In this document: piece by piece, positions 43,853 through 52,739 of the stretch
Layout of the letters: each line of letters begins with the position of its first letter
Numbering within the stretch: position 1 is the stretch's first letter
Assembly: GCF_900106515.1 (NCBI RefSeq)
Contig: NZ_FNWF01000003.1
Location: 1,178,001 to 1,242,000 of the forward strand
Direction: 5' to 3'
Source: Peptoniphilus lacydonensis
GTDB lineage: Bacteria; Bacillota; Clostridia; Tissierellales; Peptoniphilaceae
DNA: 64,000 nucleotides
Notes under the pieces: generated by a model
What the model saw: only the letters and a program-made list of their open reading frames with translations
Told to the model about the DNA's origin: nothing
The model's database searches: none
Made by a program: the position numbers and the translations under genes

Positions 43853-45625
43853 ATGAAACCATATAGTAAGAAATATTTAGCACTTGCACTTGCAGGTGTG
43901 CTTGTGACGTCAATGCCAGCTTCTATTTTTGCATCAAGTGGAGATTTATTAAAAGAGGCACAAAATGAAAAGTACTATAATTCAAAAAATGATAAAGACG
44001 ATGATGACGAAAAAACTACTGAAGCCGATAGAAATAGAAGTAGAGTAAGAGATACAAGAAAAACTCTTGAAAAAGGTAAGAGATATGACATTGAAGATAT
44101 AATAGACCTTCCTAGTGGAGCTAGAGTAGTTGAAGGAGAAACATCATTTAAATACAATGAAACTGGAAAACAAACAGAATATGTTACAGTAAAATTTAAA
44201 GATGGTTCTAAAAAAGAAATAAAACTCACTTTTGATGTAGAAAAGAAAAGTGGTCGTTACGATGATGTTGACATCTCAAATGTAAAATACAATGGAAGAG
44301 AAATCACAGGTAAGACAGAACCTTATGCAGATATTTATATCGAAAGAAGTAGAAAAGATGACAGACATATTGGTGAAGCAGATAGAAATGGACGTTTTTC
44401 AATAAAATATGATATTTCAAAAGATGAGATTGTTTATGTTTATGCAGAAAAAGATGGAGATAAATCTAAAAGAGTAAAAATTGCTGGAGAAGAAGACGAT
44501 TATATTAAAGGATCTGAAGTTGAAGCAAATGGCCTTAGTATAATGGGAAAAACTTTGACAGGATTTATTCGAAACCATCCTTATGAAAATATAAAAGTTT
44601 ATTATGATGGAGAACTTTATGGAACTTTTAGAACTGATAAAAATTCATATTTTTCAGTTAAATTGAGAGATGATATTTCAAAAAGTGATTTTGACGATTT
44701 AAAATTCTACAAAGATAAAAAGACAGCAGAAAATGATAAATTGACTATTACTGAAGCTAAAGAAGGACAAAAACTTGTAAAAGGTAAAGCAAATGCAAAA
44801 GATACAATTACTGTTTATGATGCAAGTAATAGAAAATTAGGTAGCATTGAAGTAAATAACTCTGGAGTATTTACAGTATTCTTAGATAGAGAATTAATTG
44901 CAGGAGAAACTATAAAAGTTGAAGCAAAGACAGATGATGACGATGTAGAAAAACTTGACTACAAAGTTACAAAAAAAGCTATTCAAGATGAAAGAGTAAT
45001 TTCATATATCGAAGGCTACCCAGATGAAACATTTAAACCACAAAATAATGTAACTAGAGCAGAAGCGGCTCAAATGTTTGCTACACTTATAAATGGTGGA
45101 AGCGGATTTGGATTTGGGGACAAGACAAAATTCTCTGATGCAAATGATGAATGGTATTCCGCTGCAGTAAATTATGTTGTTGAAAAGAAACTTATAAGTG
45201 GCTATCCTAATGGAACATTTAAGCCAAATGAAAGCATTACAAGAGCAGAGTTTGCACAAATGATTTCTGGATATATTAAAACAGAAAAGACAAATAAATC
45301 TGATTTTAATGACGTAAAAGATCACTGGGCAAAGGATGCAATTGACAAATTAAATGGAAACAAAAATGTTAGTGGTTACCCAGACGGAACATTTAAACCA
45401 AATGAAAAAATCACAAGAGCAGAAGCTGTTACAATTTTGAACTCTGTATTTGACAGAAATACAAATAAGGATTCACTTAAAGATATTAATGTTTCATCTT
45501 TGACAAAATTTAGCGATGTAAAAGAAGATTTTTGGGCTTATTACAATATCCTTGACGCATCAAATGCGCACAATAGAGAAAGAGCAAATTCAAATTCTGA
45601 AGTTGATGTTTGGGTAGAAAAATAA
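43853..45625 (+). CDS. S-layer-homology (SLH) surface protein
   Basis: The 590-residue protein has a signal peptide (KKYLALALAGVLVTSMPASIFA, cleaved near residue 28). It then has a highly charged Asp/Lys region and a Rib-like domain (LEKGKRYDIEDIIDLPSGARVVEG...YVTVKFKDGSKKEIKLTF). Two or three Ig-like repeats follow (VKYNGREITGKTEPYADIYI). Three SLH repeats end it, each with YPxGTFKPxxxITRAE (near residues 380-550), which attach the protein to secondary cell-wall polymers. The specific function is unknown. It has strong SD AGGGGGA and is monocistronic, ended by the terminator at 45662. Confidence 0.93.
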   Translation: MKPYSKKYLALALAGVLVTSMPASIFASSGDLLKEAQNEKYYNSKNDKDDDDEKTTEADRNRSRVRDTRKTLEKGKRYDIEDIIDLPSGARVVEGETSFKYNETGKQTEYVTVKFKDGSKKEIKLTFDVEKKSGRYDDVDISNVKYNGREITGKTEPYADIYIERSRKDDRHIGEADRNGRFSIKYDISKDEIVYVYAEKDGDKSKRVKIAGEEDDYIKGSEVEANGLSIMGKTLTGFIRNHPYENIKVYYDGELYGTFRTDKNSYFSVKLRDDISKSDFDDLKFYKDKKTAENDKLTITEAKEGQKLVKGKANAKDTITVYDASNRKLGSIEVNNSGVFTVFLDRELIAGETIKVEAKTDDDDVEKLDYKVTKKAIQDERVISYIEGYPDETFKPQNNVTRAEAAQMFATLINGGSGFGFGDKTKFSDANDEWYSAAVNYVVEKKLISGYPNGTFKPNESITRAEFAQMISGYIKTEKTNKSDFNDVKDHWAKDAIDKLNGNKNVSGYPDGTFKPNEKITRAEAVTILNSVFDRNTNKDSLKDINVSSLTKFSDVKEDFWAYYNILDASNAHNRERANSNSEVDVWVEK

Positions 45626-45661
45626 ATAAAAGATTTTTGACAAAAATTTAAAAATATAAAT

Positions 45662-45701
45662 AAAAAGTGCAAGTAGAAAAATTTCTGCCTGCACTTTTTT
45701 T
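45662..45701 (+). terminator. Terminator after the SLH gene
   Basis: AAAAAGTGCA / TGCACTTTTT (45662-45671, 45690-45699) plus inner AGAAA / TTTCT form a long hairpin ending in a T run. Confidence 0.88.
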
Positions 45702-45847
45702 AATAAAATGTTAAAAGAGAATAAGAAAACAGCTATAAAAAACAATTAATACAATACTATGATATTTTATTTAGATAATTAAATGTATAATGGATATGTC
45801 AAAAATCAATTGATTATTGCAAAAGGCGTTACAGACATTTCATGAAA

Positions 45848-45876
45848 TTGATTTTATAGAGTAATTCAGTTATAAT
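45848..45876 (+). promoter_or_regulatory. metG promoter
   Basis: TTGATT (45848-45853), a 17-base spacer and TATAAT (45871-45876) place the transcription start near 45883. Another TATAAT lies at 45786-45791 without a good -35. Confidence 0.7.
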
Positions 45877-45905
45877 TATTTTAATAAATAATAGTAGAAA
45901 CTTAT

Positions 45906-45957
45906 CAGAATATTGACAGATTCTGCCAAGGCCTTATCCAAATGGATTAGGTTTTTT
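45906..45957 (+). promoter_or_regulatory. metG leader with a terminator-like hairpin
   Basis: The leader holds hairpin CAGAAT / ATTCTG (45906-45911, 45920-45925). A second hairpin CCTTATCCA / TGGATTAGG (45932-45940, 45943-45951, one mismatch) is followed by six T, ending 11 bases before the metG ATG. This looks like an attenuator. The conserved T-box sequence is not present, so the signal is unclear. Confidence 0.55.
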
Positions 45958-45968
45958 ATGGAGGTTTT

Positions 45969-47924
45969 ATGAATAAGAAGTTTTATATTACGACGCCAAT
46001 ATATTATCCAAGTGATAATCTTCATATTGGTCATACTTACTGCACTGTTGCAGTAGATTGCGTAAAAAGATTTAAAAAAATGCAAGGATATGATGTGTTT
46101 TTCACAACAGGAACTGATGAACACGGTCAAAAAATAGAAGAAAAAGCAAAAGAATTTGGTATGGAGCCAAAAGAATATGTTGATGGCATAGTTAAGAATA
46201 TAAAAAAACTTTGGAAAATTATGGACATAGACTATGATGCTTTTATCAGATCAACTGATGAGGATCACGAAAAAAATGTTGCAGATATTTTTCAAAAACT
46301 ATACGATAAAGGTGACATTTATAAAGGAGAGTATGAGGGTTATTATTGTACTCCTTGTGAATCTTTTTGGACAGAAGCACAACTAGGAGAGGGACACACT
46401 TGTCCTGATTGTGGAAGAAAAACAGAAATTACTCACGAAGAATCTTATTTCTTTAGATTATCAAAGTACAAAGATAGACTTTTAAAATATTACGAAGATC
46501 ATCCAGAGTTTATTGAACCTGCCTTTAGAAAAAATGAAATGATAAAAAGCTTTTTTGAAGATAAAGATGGATTAAGTGACCTTTCTGTTTCTAGATCAAG
46601 TTTTGATTGGGGAGTAAAAGTTCCCTTTGATGAAAAACATGTTATATATGTTTGGATAGATGCATTATCCTGTTACTTAACTGCAATTGGATATGGAAAG
46701 GACGAAGAACATTTTAATGAATTTTGGCCAGCAAATGTTCACTTCGTAGGAAAAGAAATTATTAGATTTCATGTAATTATTTGGCCTGCAATTCTGATGG
46801 CACTAGATCTTCCTCTTCCTGATAAAATTTTTGGACATGGTTGGATTTTATTTGATAATGACAAGATGAGTAAATCAAAGGGAAATGTAGTTTATCCAGA
46901 GCCAATTATAAAACTTTATGGAGTAGATGCTTTAAAATATTTTCTACTTCGTGAATTTTCTTTTGGTTCAGATGGTTCTTTTAATATAGAAAAATTCATG
47001 CAGAGATTAAATTCTGACCTTGCAAATGACCTTGGGAATTTACTTTCAAGAACAGTTTCCATGATTGGAAAATACAATGATGGAATAATTGAAGATAAAG
47101 GTGTCAGAGAAGAAGTAGATGATGATTTAGAAAATCTTGCAGTTTCTTTAATAGATGAAGTTGAATCTGCTATGGAACATTACGAATTTTCTGTAGCTCT
47201 TGAATCAATTTGGAGATTGATAAGAAGGACAAATAAATATGTTGATGAAACTGAACCTTGGAAGCTTGCTAAAGAAGAAGATAAAAAGGATAGACTTAAT
47301 ACGGTTTTATATAATTTGAGCGAAAGTCTTAGAATTGTATCTGTTTTAATCCATCCTTTTATCAAAGATACTTCACTTAAAATAAGAGAACAACTTGGCA
47401 TAAATTCAGAAATAAACTTAGATGATGCAAGAGTTTTTGGTCTTATAGAAGATGGAACTAAGGTAAACAAAGGCGAAGTTATTTTCCCAAGACTTGACAT
47501 AGAAAAGGAAATTGAAAAGTTTAATGAAGAAAATACTGCTCTTATAAAATCTAGAACAAATATAAATGCCAAAAAAGATACAGAAGAAGACATAAAAAAA
47601 GAAGTAGACATTGAAGATTTTGCAAAACTTGATATTAGAGTTGCAGAAATAATTGACGTAGAGGATCATCCAAATGCAGATAAACTTTATGTTTTAAAAT
47701 TAAAAGTTGGCGATATAAATAGACAAATTGTATCTGGAATAAAAGAGTATTACAATAAAGATGAATTAATTGGAAGAAGAGTTTTAATTATTGTAAATTT
47801 AAAACCAATTAATTTAAGAGGAGTTGAATCCAATGGAATGCTCCTTGCTGCCATAGATGATAAAGGAGATATATCCCTTGCATCAACTTTATCTGATATT
47901 AATTCAGGTGCAAAAATTAGTTAG
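45969..47924 (+). CDS. metG: Methionyl-tRNA synthetase
   Basis: It charges tRNA-Met. The 651 residues include the HIGH motif in NLHIGHTYC (residues ~18-25), a single zinc knuckle (CTPCESFW...CPDCGRK), the KMSKS loop (DKMSKSKGNVV, near residue 300), the anticodon-binding helical domain, and a C-terminal OB-fold tRNA-binding domain (FAKLDIRVAEIIDVEDHPNADKLY). The size is right for the dimeric form. The SD TGGAGG (45959-45964) immediately follows an attenuator-like hairpin. tatD begins 8 bases later. Confidence 0.97.
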   Translation: MNKKFYITTPIYYPSDNLHIGHTYCTVAVDCVKRFKKMQGYDVFFTTGTDEHGQKIEEKAKEFGMEPKEYVDGIVKNIKKLWKIMDIDYDAFIRSTDEDHEKNVADIFQKLYDKGDIYKGEYEGYYCTPCESFWTEAQLGEGHTCPDCGRKTEITHEESYFFRLSKYKDRLLKYYEDHPEFIEPAFRKNEMIKSFFEDKDGLSDLSVSRSSFDWGVKVPFDEKHVIYVWIDALSCYLTAIGYGKDEEHFNEFWPANVHFVGKEIIRFHVIIWPAILMALDLPLPDKIFGHGWILFDNDKMSKSKGNVVYPEPIIKLYGVDALKYFLLREFSFGSDGSFNIEKFMQRLNSDLANDLGNLLSRTVSMIGKYNDGIIEDKGVREEVDDDLENLAVSLIDEVESAMEHYEFSVALESIWRLIRRTNKYVDETEPWKLAKEEDKKDRLNTVLYNLSESLRIVSVLIHPFIKDTSLKIREQLGINSEINLDDARVFGLIEDGTKVNKGEVIFPRLDIEKEIEKFNEENTALIKSRTNINAKKDTEEDIKKEVDIEDFAKLDIRVAEIIDVEDHPNADKLYVLKLKVGDINRQIVSGIKEYYNKDELIGRRVLIIVNLKPINLRGVESNGMLLAAIDDKGDISLASTLSDINSGAKIS

Positions 47925-47932
47925 GAGATAAT

Positions 47933-48697
47933 ATGATAGATTCTCATGTACATCTCGATGACGAAGCTTTTGATGAAGATAGAGATGAACTTATAAAAAA
48001 TTTAAATGAAAATGGAATAGAAATTGTAGTAAATAATTCTTCAGATCTTAGTTCTTCAGAAAATTCTGTAAAACTTGCCAATAAGTATGAAAATATTTAT
48101 GCTTCTATTGGAGTGCATCCTCATGAAGCGGAAAGCTATAATGACGATGTGGAAAAAAAACTTATTGAACTTTCAAAAAATAAAAAAGTTGTGGCAATAG
48201 GAGAGATTGGTCTAGATTATTACTACGATAATTCTCCCAGAGATATTCAAAGAGAAGTTTTTAAAAAACAAATTGCTCTTGCAGCGAAACTCAAAAAAAA
48301 TATTGTGATTCACTCTCGTGATGCTTCAGAAGAAACTTTCGAGATTTTAAAAGAAGCTCATGAAAAATATGAATTCGTAGCACTTATCCATTGCTTTTCC
48401 CAATCTGTGGAGATGATGGAGAAGTATTTAAAGATGGGCGATTATATTGCCCTTGGAGGGGCTGTTACTTTTAAAAATTCAAAAACTCCAAAAGAAGTGG
48501 CAAAAAAGGTGGACCTTGAAAGACTTCTTTTAGAAACTGACTGTCCTTATATGACGCCAGTTCCATATAGGGGCAAGAGAAATGAACCTAAATATGTGAA
48601 ATTCACTTGCAACTATATAGCAGACCTAAGACAGATAGAAAGTTCTGAGTTAGAAAAAATTACGGCGGCGAATACTAAGAGGTTCTTTGGGATATGA
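47933..48697 (+). CDS. TatD-family metal-dependent nuclease
   Basis: The 254-residue TIM barrel starts MIDSHVHLDDE (metal-binding HxH) and has IGEIGLDYYYD, IVIHSRDA and LLETDCPYMTP, the metal and catalytic positions of TatD proteins. TatD enzymes have 3'-exonuclease or phosphodiester activity. It lies in the common metG-tatD-rnmV-rsmA order and overlaps rnmV by four bases. Confidence 0.93.
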   Translation: MIDSHVHLDDEAFDEDRDELIKNLNENGIEIVVNNSSDLSSSENSVKLANKYENIYASIGVHPHEAESYNDDVEKKLIELSKNKKVVAIGEIGLDYYYDNSPRDIQREVFKKQIALAAKLKKNIVIHSRDASEETFEILKEAHEKYEFVALIHCFSQSVEMMEKYLKMGDYIALGGAVTFKNSKTPKEVAKKVDLERLLLETDCPYMTPVPYRGKRNEPKYVKFTCNYIADLRQIESSELEKITAANTKRFFGI

Positions 48698-49245
48698 AAA
48701 AAGTAATTAAAGAGGTTATTGTAGCAGAGGGTCGTGATGATGAAATTCAAATAAAAAAAGCTGTTGATGCAGAGGTCATCACGACTCATGGATTTGGTTT
48801 TGGGAACAAATTAATTAATTTGTTAAAGGAGATTAATGAAAAAAGAGGAATAATAATTTTCACAGATTCTGACTATATGGGTTCACAAATAAGAAAGAGA
48901 ATTGCAAAAGAAATCCCAAGTGCAAAACACGCTTATCTCTCCCAAAGTGTGTCGACAAAAAATGGAGATATTGGTGTAGAGAATGCAAGCCCAGAAGAAA
49001 TTTTAAAAGCATTGGAATCGGCAAGAGCTACAAGTACTAATATGAACCAAGAATACACAATGAAAGATTTAATAGAAAATAATTTAATTAATTCTCCTGA
49101 ATCAAAATATAGGAGAGAAAAACTTTCAGATATTTTAAAAATAGGATATGGAAATGGTAAAAAAACTCTTCACAAATTAAACTCCTTTGGGATTACTAGG
49201 GAGGAATTTGAAAAAGCCATGAAGGAAGTGAATTCTAATAGATAG
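48694..49245 (+). CDS. rnmV: Ribonuclease M5
   Basis: RNase M5 trims 5S rRNA precursors. The 183-residue protein has a TOPRIM domain: VIVAEGRDDEIQIKKAVDAEVITTHGFG with the catalytic Glu, and the acidic pair in IIIFTDSDYMG. The rest is the family-specific C-terminal part. The ATG overlaps the tatD stop (ATGA). The next gene, rsmA, starts right at its end. Confidence 0.94.
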   Translation: MKKVIKEVIVAEGRDDEIQIKKAVDAEVITTHGFGFGNKLINLLKEINEKRGIIIFTDSDYMGSQIRKRIAKEIPSAKHAYLSQSVSTKNGDIGVENASPEEILKALESARATSTNMNQEYTMKDLIENNLINSPESKYRREKLSDILKIGYGNGKKTLHKLNSFGITREEFEKAMKEVNSNR

Positions 49246-50089
49246 ATTATATAAACCAAAAAAGCTTTCAGAAGTTTTATCTAAATATGGATTTAGATTT
49301 ACAAAGTCATTGGGACAAAATTTTTTAATAGATGGGAACATAGTTAGGAAAATTGCAGATGCTGCCGAAATAGATGAAGAGGACAATGTCATAGAGATTG
49401 GGCCAGGAGTGGGGACTCTAACAGAAGAACTTGCTCTTCGTGCCAAAAAAGTTGTGGCAATTGAAATTGATGAAAAATTAAGGGAACTGCATAAAGAAAC
49501 TTTAGCACTAGAAAACGTAAAAGTTATTTATGGGGATTTTCTAGATATAGATTTAAAAGTACTTACTGAAAAAGAATTTGGGGATGAAAGCTTTAAAGTT
49601 GTAGCTAACCTCCCTTATTATGTCACTACACCTATTATTGAAAAGCTAGTTTTATCTAATACAAACTTAATTTCAATAACAGTTATGGTTCAAAAAGAAG
49701 TTGCAAAAAGACTTTCAGCAGGGCCTGGTGGTAAAGATTATGGATCTTTATCTGTTTTTATAAATTATTACACAGATTGCAAATATAGATTTCAAGTTCC
49801 AAGATCTGTATTTATGCCAAAGCCCAATGTAGATTCGGCAGTTTTAAGTTTAAAAATGAAATATAGAGAAGAAGTTGATACGGATTTTTTATTTAAAGTA
49901 GTTCGTGCAGCTTTTACAACAAGGAGAAAGACAATTTTAAATTCTCTTTCCAATTCAAAATTAAATTACACAAAAGACGAAATAAAAAAAGCACTTGAAC
50001 TAAGCGGCGTAGATGAGAGAAGAAGGGCAGAAACGCTTGATCTCAGGGAATTTATTGTCTTGAGTGTAAATTTTAAAAGCGTGGGGTAA
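49238..50089 (+). CDS. rsmA: 16S rRNA dimethyladenosine transferase (KsgA), unusual start
   Basis: RsmA dimethylates two adjacent adenines near the 16S 3' end. The conserved body is complete: KSLGQNFLIDGNIVRKI, motif I VIEIGPGVGTLTEEL, and NLPYYVTTPII. But no ATG, GTG or TTG lies upstream of the conserved FRFTKSLGQNFL segment. The frame opens after a TGA at 49229 as ATT CTA ATA GAT AGA. The likely start is ATA at 49238 (nine bases after AAGGAAG) or ATT at 49232. A TTG at 49310 would remove the conserved first ~24 residues. The gene name is secure; the start is not. Confidence 0.88.
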   Translation: MDRLYKPKKLSEVLSKYGFRFTKSLGQNFLIDGNIVRKIADAAEIDEEDNVIEIGPGVGTLTEELALRAKKVVAIEIDEKLRELHKETLALENVKVIYGDFLDIDLKVLTEKEFGDESFKVVANLPYYVTTPIIEKLVLSNTNLISITVMVQKEVAKRLSAGPGGKDYGSLSVFINYYTDCKYRFQVPRSVFMPKPNVDSAVLSLKMKYREEVDTDFLFKVVRAAFTTRRKTILNSLSNSKLNYTKDEIKKALELSGVDERRRAETLDLREFIVLSVNFKSVG

Positions 50090-50096
50090 ATAAAAA

Positions 50097-50447
50097 ATGA
50101 AGGAAAAATATATAGACGAAGTTTCGAAGGATGTTGAAGAAGACATATTAAGTTTTAACGAAAAAGAAAAGTTAATAGATTTGATTTCACAAATATTTAA
50201 AGCATTATCAGATCCAACTAGGATAAAAATAATCTATGCGTTGATGAAGGGACCACTTTGCGTTTCCGACATTTCAGTTTTGCTTGATATGAGTCAATCT
50301 TCAATATCGCATCAACTTGCATTACTTAGAAGCCAAAGCTTAATAAAGGTCAAGAGAAGGGGAAGACGTGCATATTATTCTCTTGACGATGAACATGTTC
50401 TTTCCATATTTAAAGATGGATTGGAACATGCAGAACATAAAATATAA
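50097..50447 (+). CDS. ArsR/SmtB-family metal-sensing repressor
   Basis: The 116-residue winged-helix protein has CVSDISVLLDMSQSSISHQLALLRSQSLIKVKRRGRRAYYSL. Its last helix reads DEHVLSIFKDGLEHAEH, giving D-x-H-x10-H-x2-H, the alpha-5 metal site known from zinc/cobalt sensors such as CzrA and SmtB. It therefore most likely senses Zn(II) or Co(II). No metal efflux gene is immediately adjacent except mntP 350 bases downstream, so the target is open. Confidence 0.9.
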   Translation: MKEKYIDEVSKDVEEDILSFNEKEKLIDLISQIFKALSDPTRIKIIYALMKGPLCVSDISVLLDMSQSSISHQLALLRSQSLIKVKRRGRRAYYSLDDEHVLSIFKDGLEHAEHKI

Positions 50448-50518
50448 TAAAAATATTAAATTATTTGATTTAAATTCAAATATTAGAGTATAATAAGTTA
50501 ATATAAGGAGGAATAAGA

Positions 50519-50746
50519 ATGAGTAAAGTAACAGTTTATACAAGCAACACTTGCCCATATTGCACAATGGCAAAGGATTATTTAAAGGAAAAAGAAGTAG
50601 ACTTTGAAGAAAAAAATGTGCAAACAGACAAAGAAGCTAGAAACGAACTTATGGCAATGGGTTACACAGGAGTTCCAGTAATCTGTGTAGATGACGAACA
50701 AATTGTTGGCTTTGATAAAAATAGATTAGATGAATTATTAAAATAA
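50519..50746 (+). CDS. Glutaredoxin-like protein
   Basis: The 75-residue thioredoxin-fold protein has redox motif CPYC at residues 12-15 (YTSNTCPYCTMAKDYL), a cis-proline in TGVPVI and the C-terminal VGFDKNRLDELL. This is the YruB/NrdH-like small glutaredoxin pattern. It likely reduces disulfides with a thioredoxin reductase. It has a strong SD (AAGGAGGAA) and its own terminator. Confidence 0.92.
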   Translation: MSKVTVYTSNTCPYCTMAKDYLKEKEVDFEEKNVQTDKEARNELMAMGYTGVPVICVDDEQIVGFDKNRLDELLK

Positions 50747-50760
50747 TTTAAATTTTAGAA

Positions 50761-50786
50761 TAGATGCCTTGAGCATCTATTTTTTT
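50761..50786 (+). terminator. Terminator after the glutaredoxin gene
   Basis: TAGATGC / GCATCTA (50761-50767, 50773-50779) with loop CTTGA is followed by seven T. It covers the earlier in-frame TTG at 50769 of mntP. Confidence 0.87.
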
Positions 50787-50798
50787 GGAAGTGAAGAT

Positions 50799-51365
50799 GT
50801 GGATTTGGTATCAGTAATTTTAATTGGAGTTGGATTGTCCATGGATGCCTTTGCAGCTGCTATTTGCAAAGGTCTTTCAATTAAAAAAAATTTTTTGGAA
50901 AAATCTTTTATAATAGCGCTATTTTTTGGAATATTTCAAGGATTAATGCCTTATATTGGTTATCTTTTGGGTTCTCTATTTGCAGAAAAGTTGCAAGCAA
51001 TAGATCATTGGATAGCTTTTGTTCTCTTATTTATAATAGGATCTAATATGATAAGAGAATCAAAAGACAAAACTTGTGAAATAGAAGATGATAAATTAGA
51101 TATAAAAAACTTATTAATGCTTTCTATTGCAACATCAATTGATGCCCTTGCTGTTGGAATTTCATTTGCTTTTTTAAATATAAATATTGGAACAGCAGTT
51201 TTTATAATAGGAATTACAACTTTTTTAATTTCATTTATTGGAGTAAGAGTAGGTAGAGTTTTTGGCGTTGCCTTAAAGGATAAAGCAGAAATAGTTGGTG
51301 GATTAATTTTAATTTTTCTTGGGACAAAAATATTAGTTGAGCATCTCGGTCTTTTAGCTATTTAA
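50799..51365 (+). CDS. mntP: Manganese efflux pump MntP
   Basis: MntP exports Mn(II) from the cytoplasm. The 188-residue protein has six membrane helices in two repeated halves, each with a conserved acidic centre: GVGLSMDAFAAAICKGL and SIATSIDALAVGISF. The start chosen is GTG 50799, seven bases after GGAAG; TTG 50805 is possible, and TTG 50769 is excluded by the terminator hairpin. No manganese riboswitch is visible upstream. Confidence 0.92.
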   Translation: MDLVSVILIGVGLSMDAFAAAICKGLSIKKNFLEKSFIIALFFGIFQGLMPYIGYLLGSLFAEKLQAIDHWIAFVLLFIIGSNMIRESKDKTCEIEDDKLDIKNLLMLSIATSIDALAVGISFAFLNINIGTAVFIIGITTFLISFIGVRVGRVFGVALKDKAEIVGGLILIFLGTKILVEHLGLLAI

Positions 51366-51843
51366 AAAATTATATAAAATTTAGAACTCTCCAGATTATA
51401 TATAATCTTTTGCTGTTTGTATAGTAAAGAGCTTATATATAATTTGGAGAGTCTTTTCTAAAAGTTACTAAAATAAAATTGGAAAAATTTTAAAATCTAA
51501 ATTATTATTACAAGTGAACTCATTCATTATATATAAGGATAAAAGCGCAAATCGAGTCGAAAAACATATTCCAAAAATATAAATTTAGAAAAAATTAATT
51601 TTAAGAATATGAAAAAATTTTACTTTCATTTAGTCAAAGATTTTGCCTCAAAAATATATTTTTTTTGAAAAATTAATAATAATACTATCTTCTTTTAACA
51701 AATGTAATTTTTAGTTAAGAATTTTCACTATTTGTATTTTTATACAAATAAAACAAAAAGGCTTTCCTTTATTTTACTGTAATTTTCATGTATAATTAAT
51801 TTGCAAAAGATTTAGATTAATTAATCATACATATAGATTTTAA
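51366..51843. other. Gene-free region before the gcdDCB operon
   Basis: This very AT-rich stretch has no convincing ORF or tRNA. It contains the long hairpin at 51386-51452 and a lone TATAAT at 51791-51796. The remaining bases show no recognised element. The clear operon promoter follows at 51844. Confidence 0.55.
51386..51452. repeat. Long inverted repeat downstream of mntP
   Basis: Twenty consecutive bases (51386-51405) pair with 51433-51452, including GC-bearing ACTCTCC / GGAGAGT and an AT core with one G-T. Inner TCTTT / AAAGA extends it. It is followed by CTTTTCT. It could be a terminator for mntP or a small mobile-element remnant. Confidence 0.7.
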
Positions 51844-51872
51844 TTGAATTAATTTTAGGTCTTTGTTATAAT
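51844..51872 (+). promoter_or_regulatory. Promoter of the gcdDCB operon
   Basis: TTGAAT (51844-51849), a 17-base spacer and TATAAT (51867-51872) put the start near 51879, about 50 bases before the gcdD ATG. Confidence 0.8.
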
Positions 51873-51928
51873 GTTCTTAAAAGTTGGAATGGATTCCGCA
51901 ATATGAAACCACATTGGGAGGTGTGATA

Positions 51929-52246
51929 ATGCTAGGAGATGTAAATCTTACCATGGGAGAAGCCTTAGGGGTAGCCTTGACTGGTTTTTGTGTAGTTTTC
52001 TTAGCTTTGATAGCTTTACTAATTGCAATAATTTTAATTAGTAAAATAGTTAATGCTATTGAAGGGAAATCCGCATCAGGAAAGTCTAACGATAAAAAGG
52101 CACCTGCACCAGTAGCAAAAAAAGCTGCTCCAGTTGATAATTCTATGGATCCCGCACTTTTAGCGGCGATAGTTGGAGCAATCAGCATGCAAGAAAAATC
52201 AAGAGTTGAAAGTTTTAGAATTGTTTCTATAACTGAAAAGAAGTAA
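51929..52246 (+). CDS. gcdD: Glutaconyl-CoA decarboxylase small membrane subunit (OadG/GcdD type)
   Basis: The 105-residue protein has one N-terminal membrane helix (EALGVALTGFCVVFLALIALLIAIILISKIV), an Ala/Lys/Pro-rich linker and a short C-terminal domain (MDPALLAAIVGAISMQEKSRVESFRIVSI). This matches gamma/delta subunits of sodium-pumping decarboxylases, which hold the complex together. The ATG is at 51929 after GGGAGGTG. It opens the gcdD-gcdC-gcdB operon. Confidence 0.88.
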   Translation: MLGDVNLTMGEALGVALTGFCVVFLALIALLIAIILISKIVNAIEGKSASGKSNDKKAPAPVAKKAAPVDNSMDPALLAAIVGAISMQEKSRVESFRIVSITEKK

Positions 52247-52292
52247 AATTAAAATTTGAAATTATTCTATTATTTATACAAAGGAGAAATTA

Positions 52293-52724
52293 ATGAAATA
52301 TCAAGTTAAAGTAGATGGAAAAGTTTTTGAAGTAGAAGTTGAAAAAGTTGGTGGAGGATATCAATCACTTACACCAGCATCATTAACAGCAGCACCTGCA
52401 GCACCAGCAGCGCCAGTTCCTCAAGCAGCAGCACCTGCACCAGCACCAGCGGCTCCTGCAGAACCAGCACCAGCACCTGTAGCTCCAGCAGCAGCACCAG
52501 CCGCATCAGGTGGAAGTGGAGATGTAGTTGCACCAATGCCAGGAACTGTTTTAAAAGTTAATGTCAATAGTGGAGATACAGTAGCATCAGGGGATGTAAT
52601 TCTTATTCTTGAAGCTATGAAGATGGAAAACGAAATCGTAGCTCCATGTGCAGGTAAAGTTACACTTAATGTAAAAGCGGGAGAAACAGTAGATACTGAC
52701 GCATTACTTGCAAGTGTAGAATAA
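52293..52724 (+). CDS. gcdC: Glutaconyl-CoA decarboxylase biotin carrier subunit
   Basis: It carries CO2 on biotin from the soluble GcdA to the membrane pump GcdB. The 143-residue protein has a short N-terminal part ([18 protein letters not shown]), an Ala/Pro-rich flexible linker of about 40 residues, and a C-terminal biotinyl domain with EAMKMENEI, whose Lys is biotinylated. The linker length and composition match GcdC proteins. The coding bases in the linker are repetitive and could vary in length between strains. Confidence 0.94.
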   Translation: MKYQVKVDGKVFEVEVEKVGGGYQSLTPASLTAAPAAPAAPVPQAAAPAPAPAAPAEPAPAPVAPAAAPAASGGSGDVVAPMPGTVLKVNVNSGDTVASGDVILILEAMKMENEIVAPCAGKVTLNVKAGETVDTDALLASVE

Positions 52725-52739
52725 TTAGGAGGTCGAAAC

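Noticed and set aside
45883-45957. T-box riboswitch for metG
   Set aside because: The leader is too short and lacks the AGGGTGGNACCGCG-type core.
50747-50798. Manganese (yybP-ykoY) riboswitch before mntP
   Set aside because: Only 52 bases separate the genes and they are filled by the glutaredoxin terminator.
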